Positions 63,902 to 64,000 of a stretch of 64,000 nt of DNA are shown here, piece by piece (position 1 is the first letter of the stretch; every line of letters starts with the position of its first letter). Below the pieces are notes generated by a model. The model ran no database searches. It was not told the DNA's origin and saw only the letters and a list, made by a program, of their open reading frames with translations. The DNA comes from Molossus alvarezi (lineage: Eukaryota > Chordata > Mammalia > Chiroptera > Molossidae). Location: positions 5,952,001 through 6,016,000 of the forward strand of contig CM073886.1 in assembly GCA_037176705.1 (NCBI GenBank), given 5' to 3'. The position numbers were made by a program, and so were the translations under genes.

Positions 63902-64000
63902 GTAAGCCCCGGGCCCGACAGCCACGCCGCCCTCCCCACCTCGCCTGCCGTTCCTAGTGCTCACACTGTGGTAGGCACCGCGCCGGCCGCTCTGCCAGCA

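Overview
This is a mammalian genomic window, almost certainly from a bat. It carries parts of three conserved genes in the order of human 16p12.2: GGA2 exon 1 (minus strand, left edge), a complete and intact EARS2 (mitochondrial glutamyl-tRNA synthetase, minus strand, nine coding exons from 62932 down to 42633), and the first two coding exons of UBFD1 (plus strand, right edge). The bat assignment rests on about 70 tRNA-derived SINE copies that look like the chiropteran Ves family, plus a SPIN-like hAT element and a LINE-1 ORF1-only (HAL1-like) element. The exact bat family cannot be fixed by reading alone.

Layout. 1-620: GGA2 exon 1 with its CpG-island promoter. 621-42632: a 42 kb intergenic desert made mostly of transposons. 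From left to right it holds two LTR-like fragments (1750-2745); an inverted LINE-1/HAL1 insertion riddled with SINEs (2889-4690); a minus-strand class I endogenous retrovirus with a tRNA-Phe-like primer-binding site (about 4865-8876, LTR-like sequence beyond); a solo-LTR-like stretch (about 9950-10835); a plus-strand gammaretrovirus-like provirus with both LTRs (10863-18398); a SINE cluster; a full-length SPIN-like hAT transposon with 8-bp target duplication (20125-23375); LINE-1 and LTR fragments (23783-25900); unique sequence; a Tigger/pogo transposon with TA target site (28757-33237) packed with nested SINEs; and a nearly full-length HAL1-like element (about 37505-39623). 42633-62932: EARS2, all splice sites GT-AG, predicted 522 aa. 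62933-63330: a 398-bp divergent promoter shared by EARS2 and UBFD1 within a CpG island. 63331-63901: UBFD1 exons 1 and 2.

SINE types used below. Type A: about 240 bp, tRNA head, body, then a conserved hairpin TCCTC-NNGT-GAGGA just before the A tail. Type B: classical Ves-like, ending in AAATCAATAAA-type sequence without that hairpin. Type C: only the tRNA head plus an A tail, about 80-110 bp. Type D: older, diverged tRNA-derived copies.

No CRISPR, operon, functional tRNA gene or other prokaryote-like system is present. All viral and transposon reading frames are broken; they are annotated as pseudogenes. The more unusual observations are the conserved SINE terminal hairpin, a possible tRNA-head-only SINE subfamily, a 49-bp tailless SINE head with a perfect target duplication, repeated use of the same insertion sites, and a 105-nt EARS2 intron that is open in frame.
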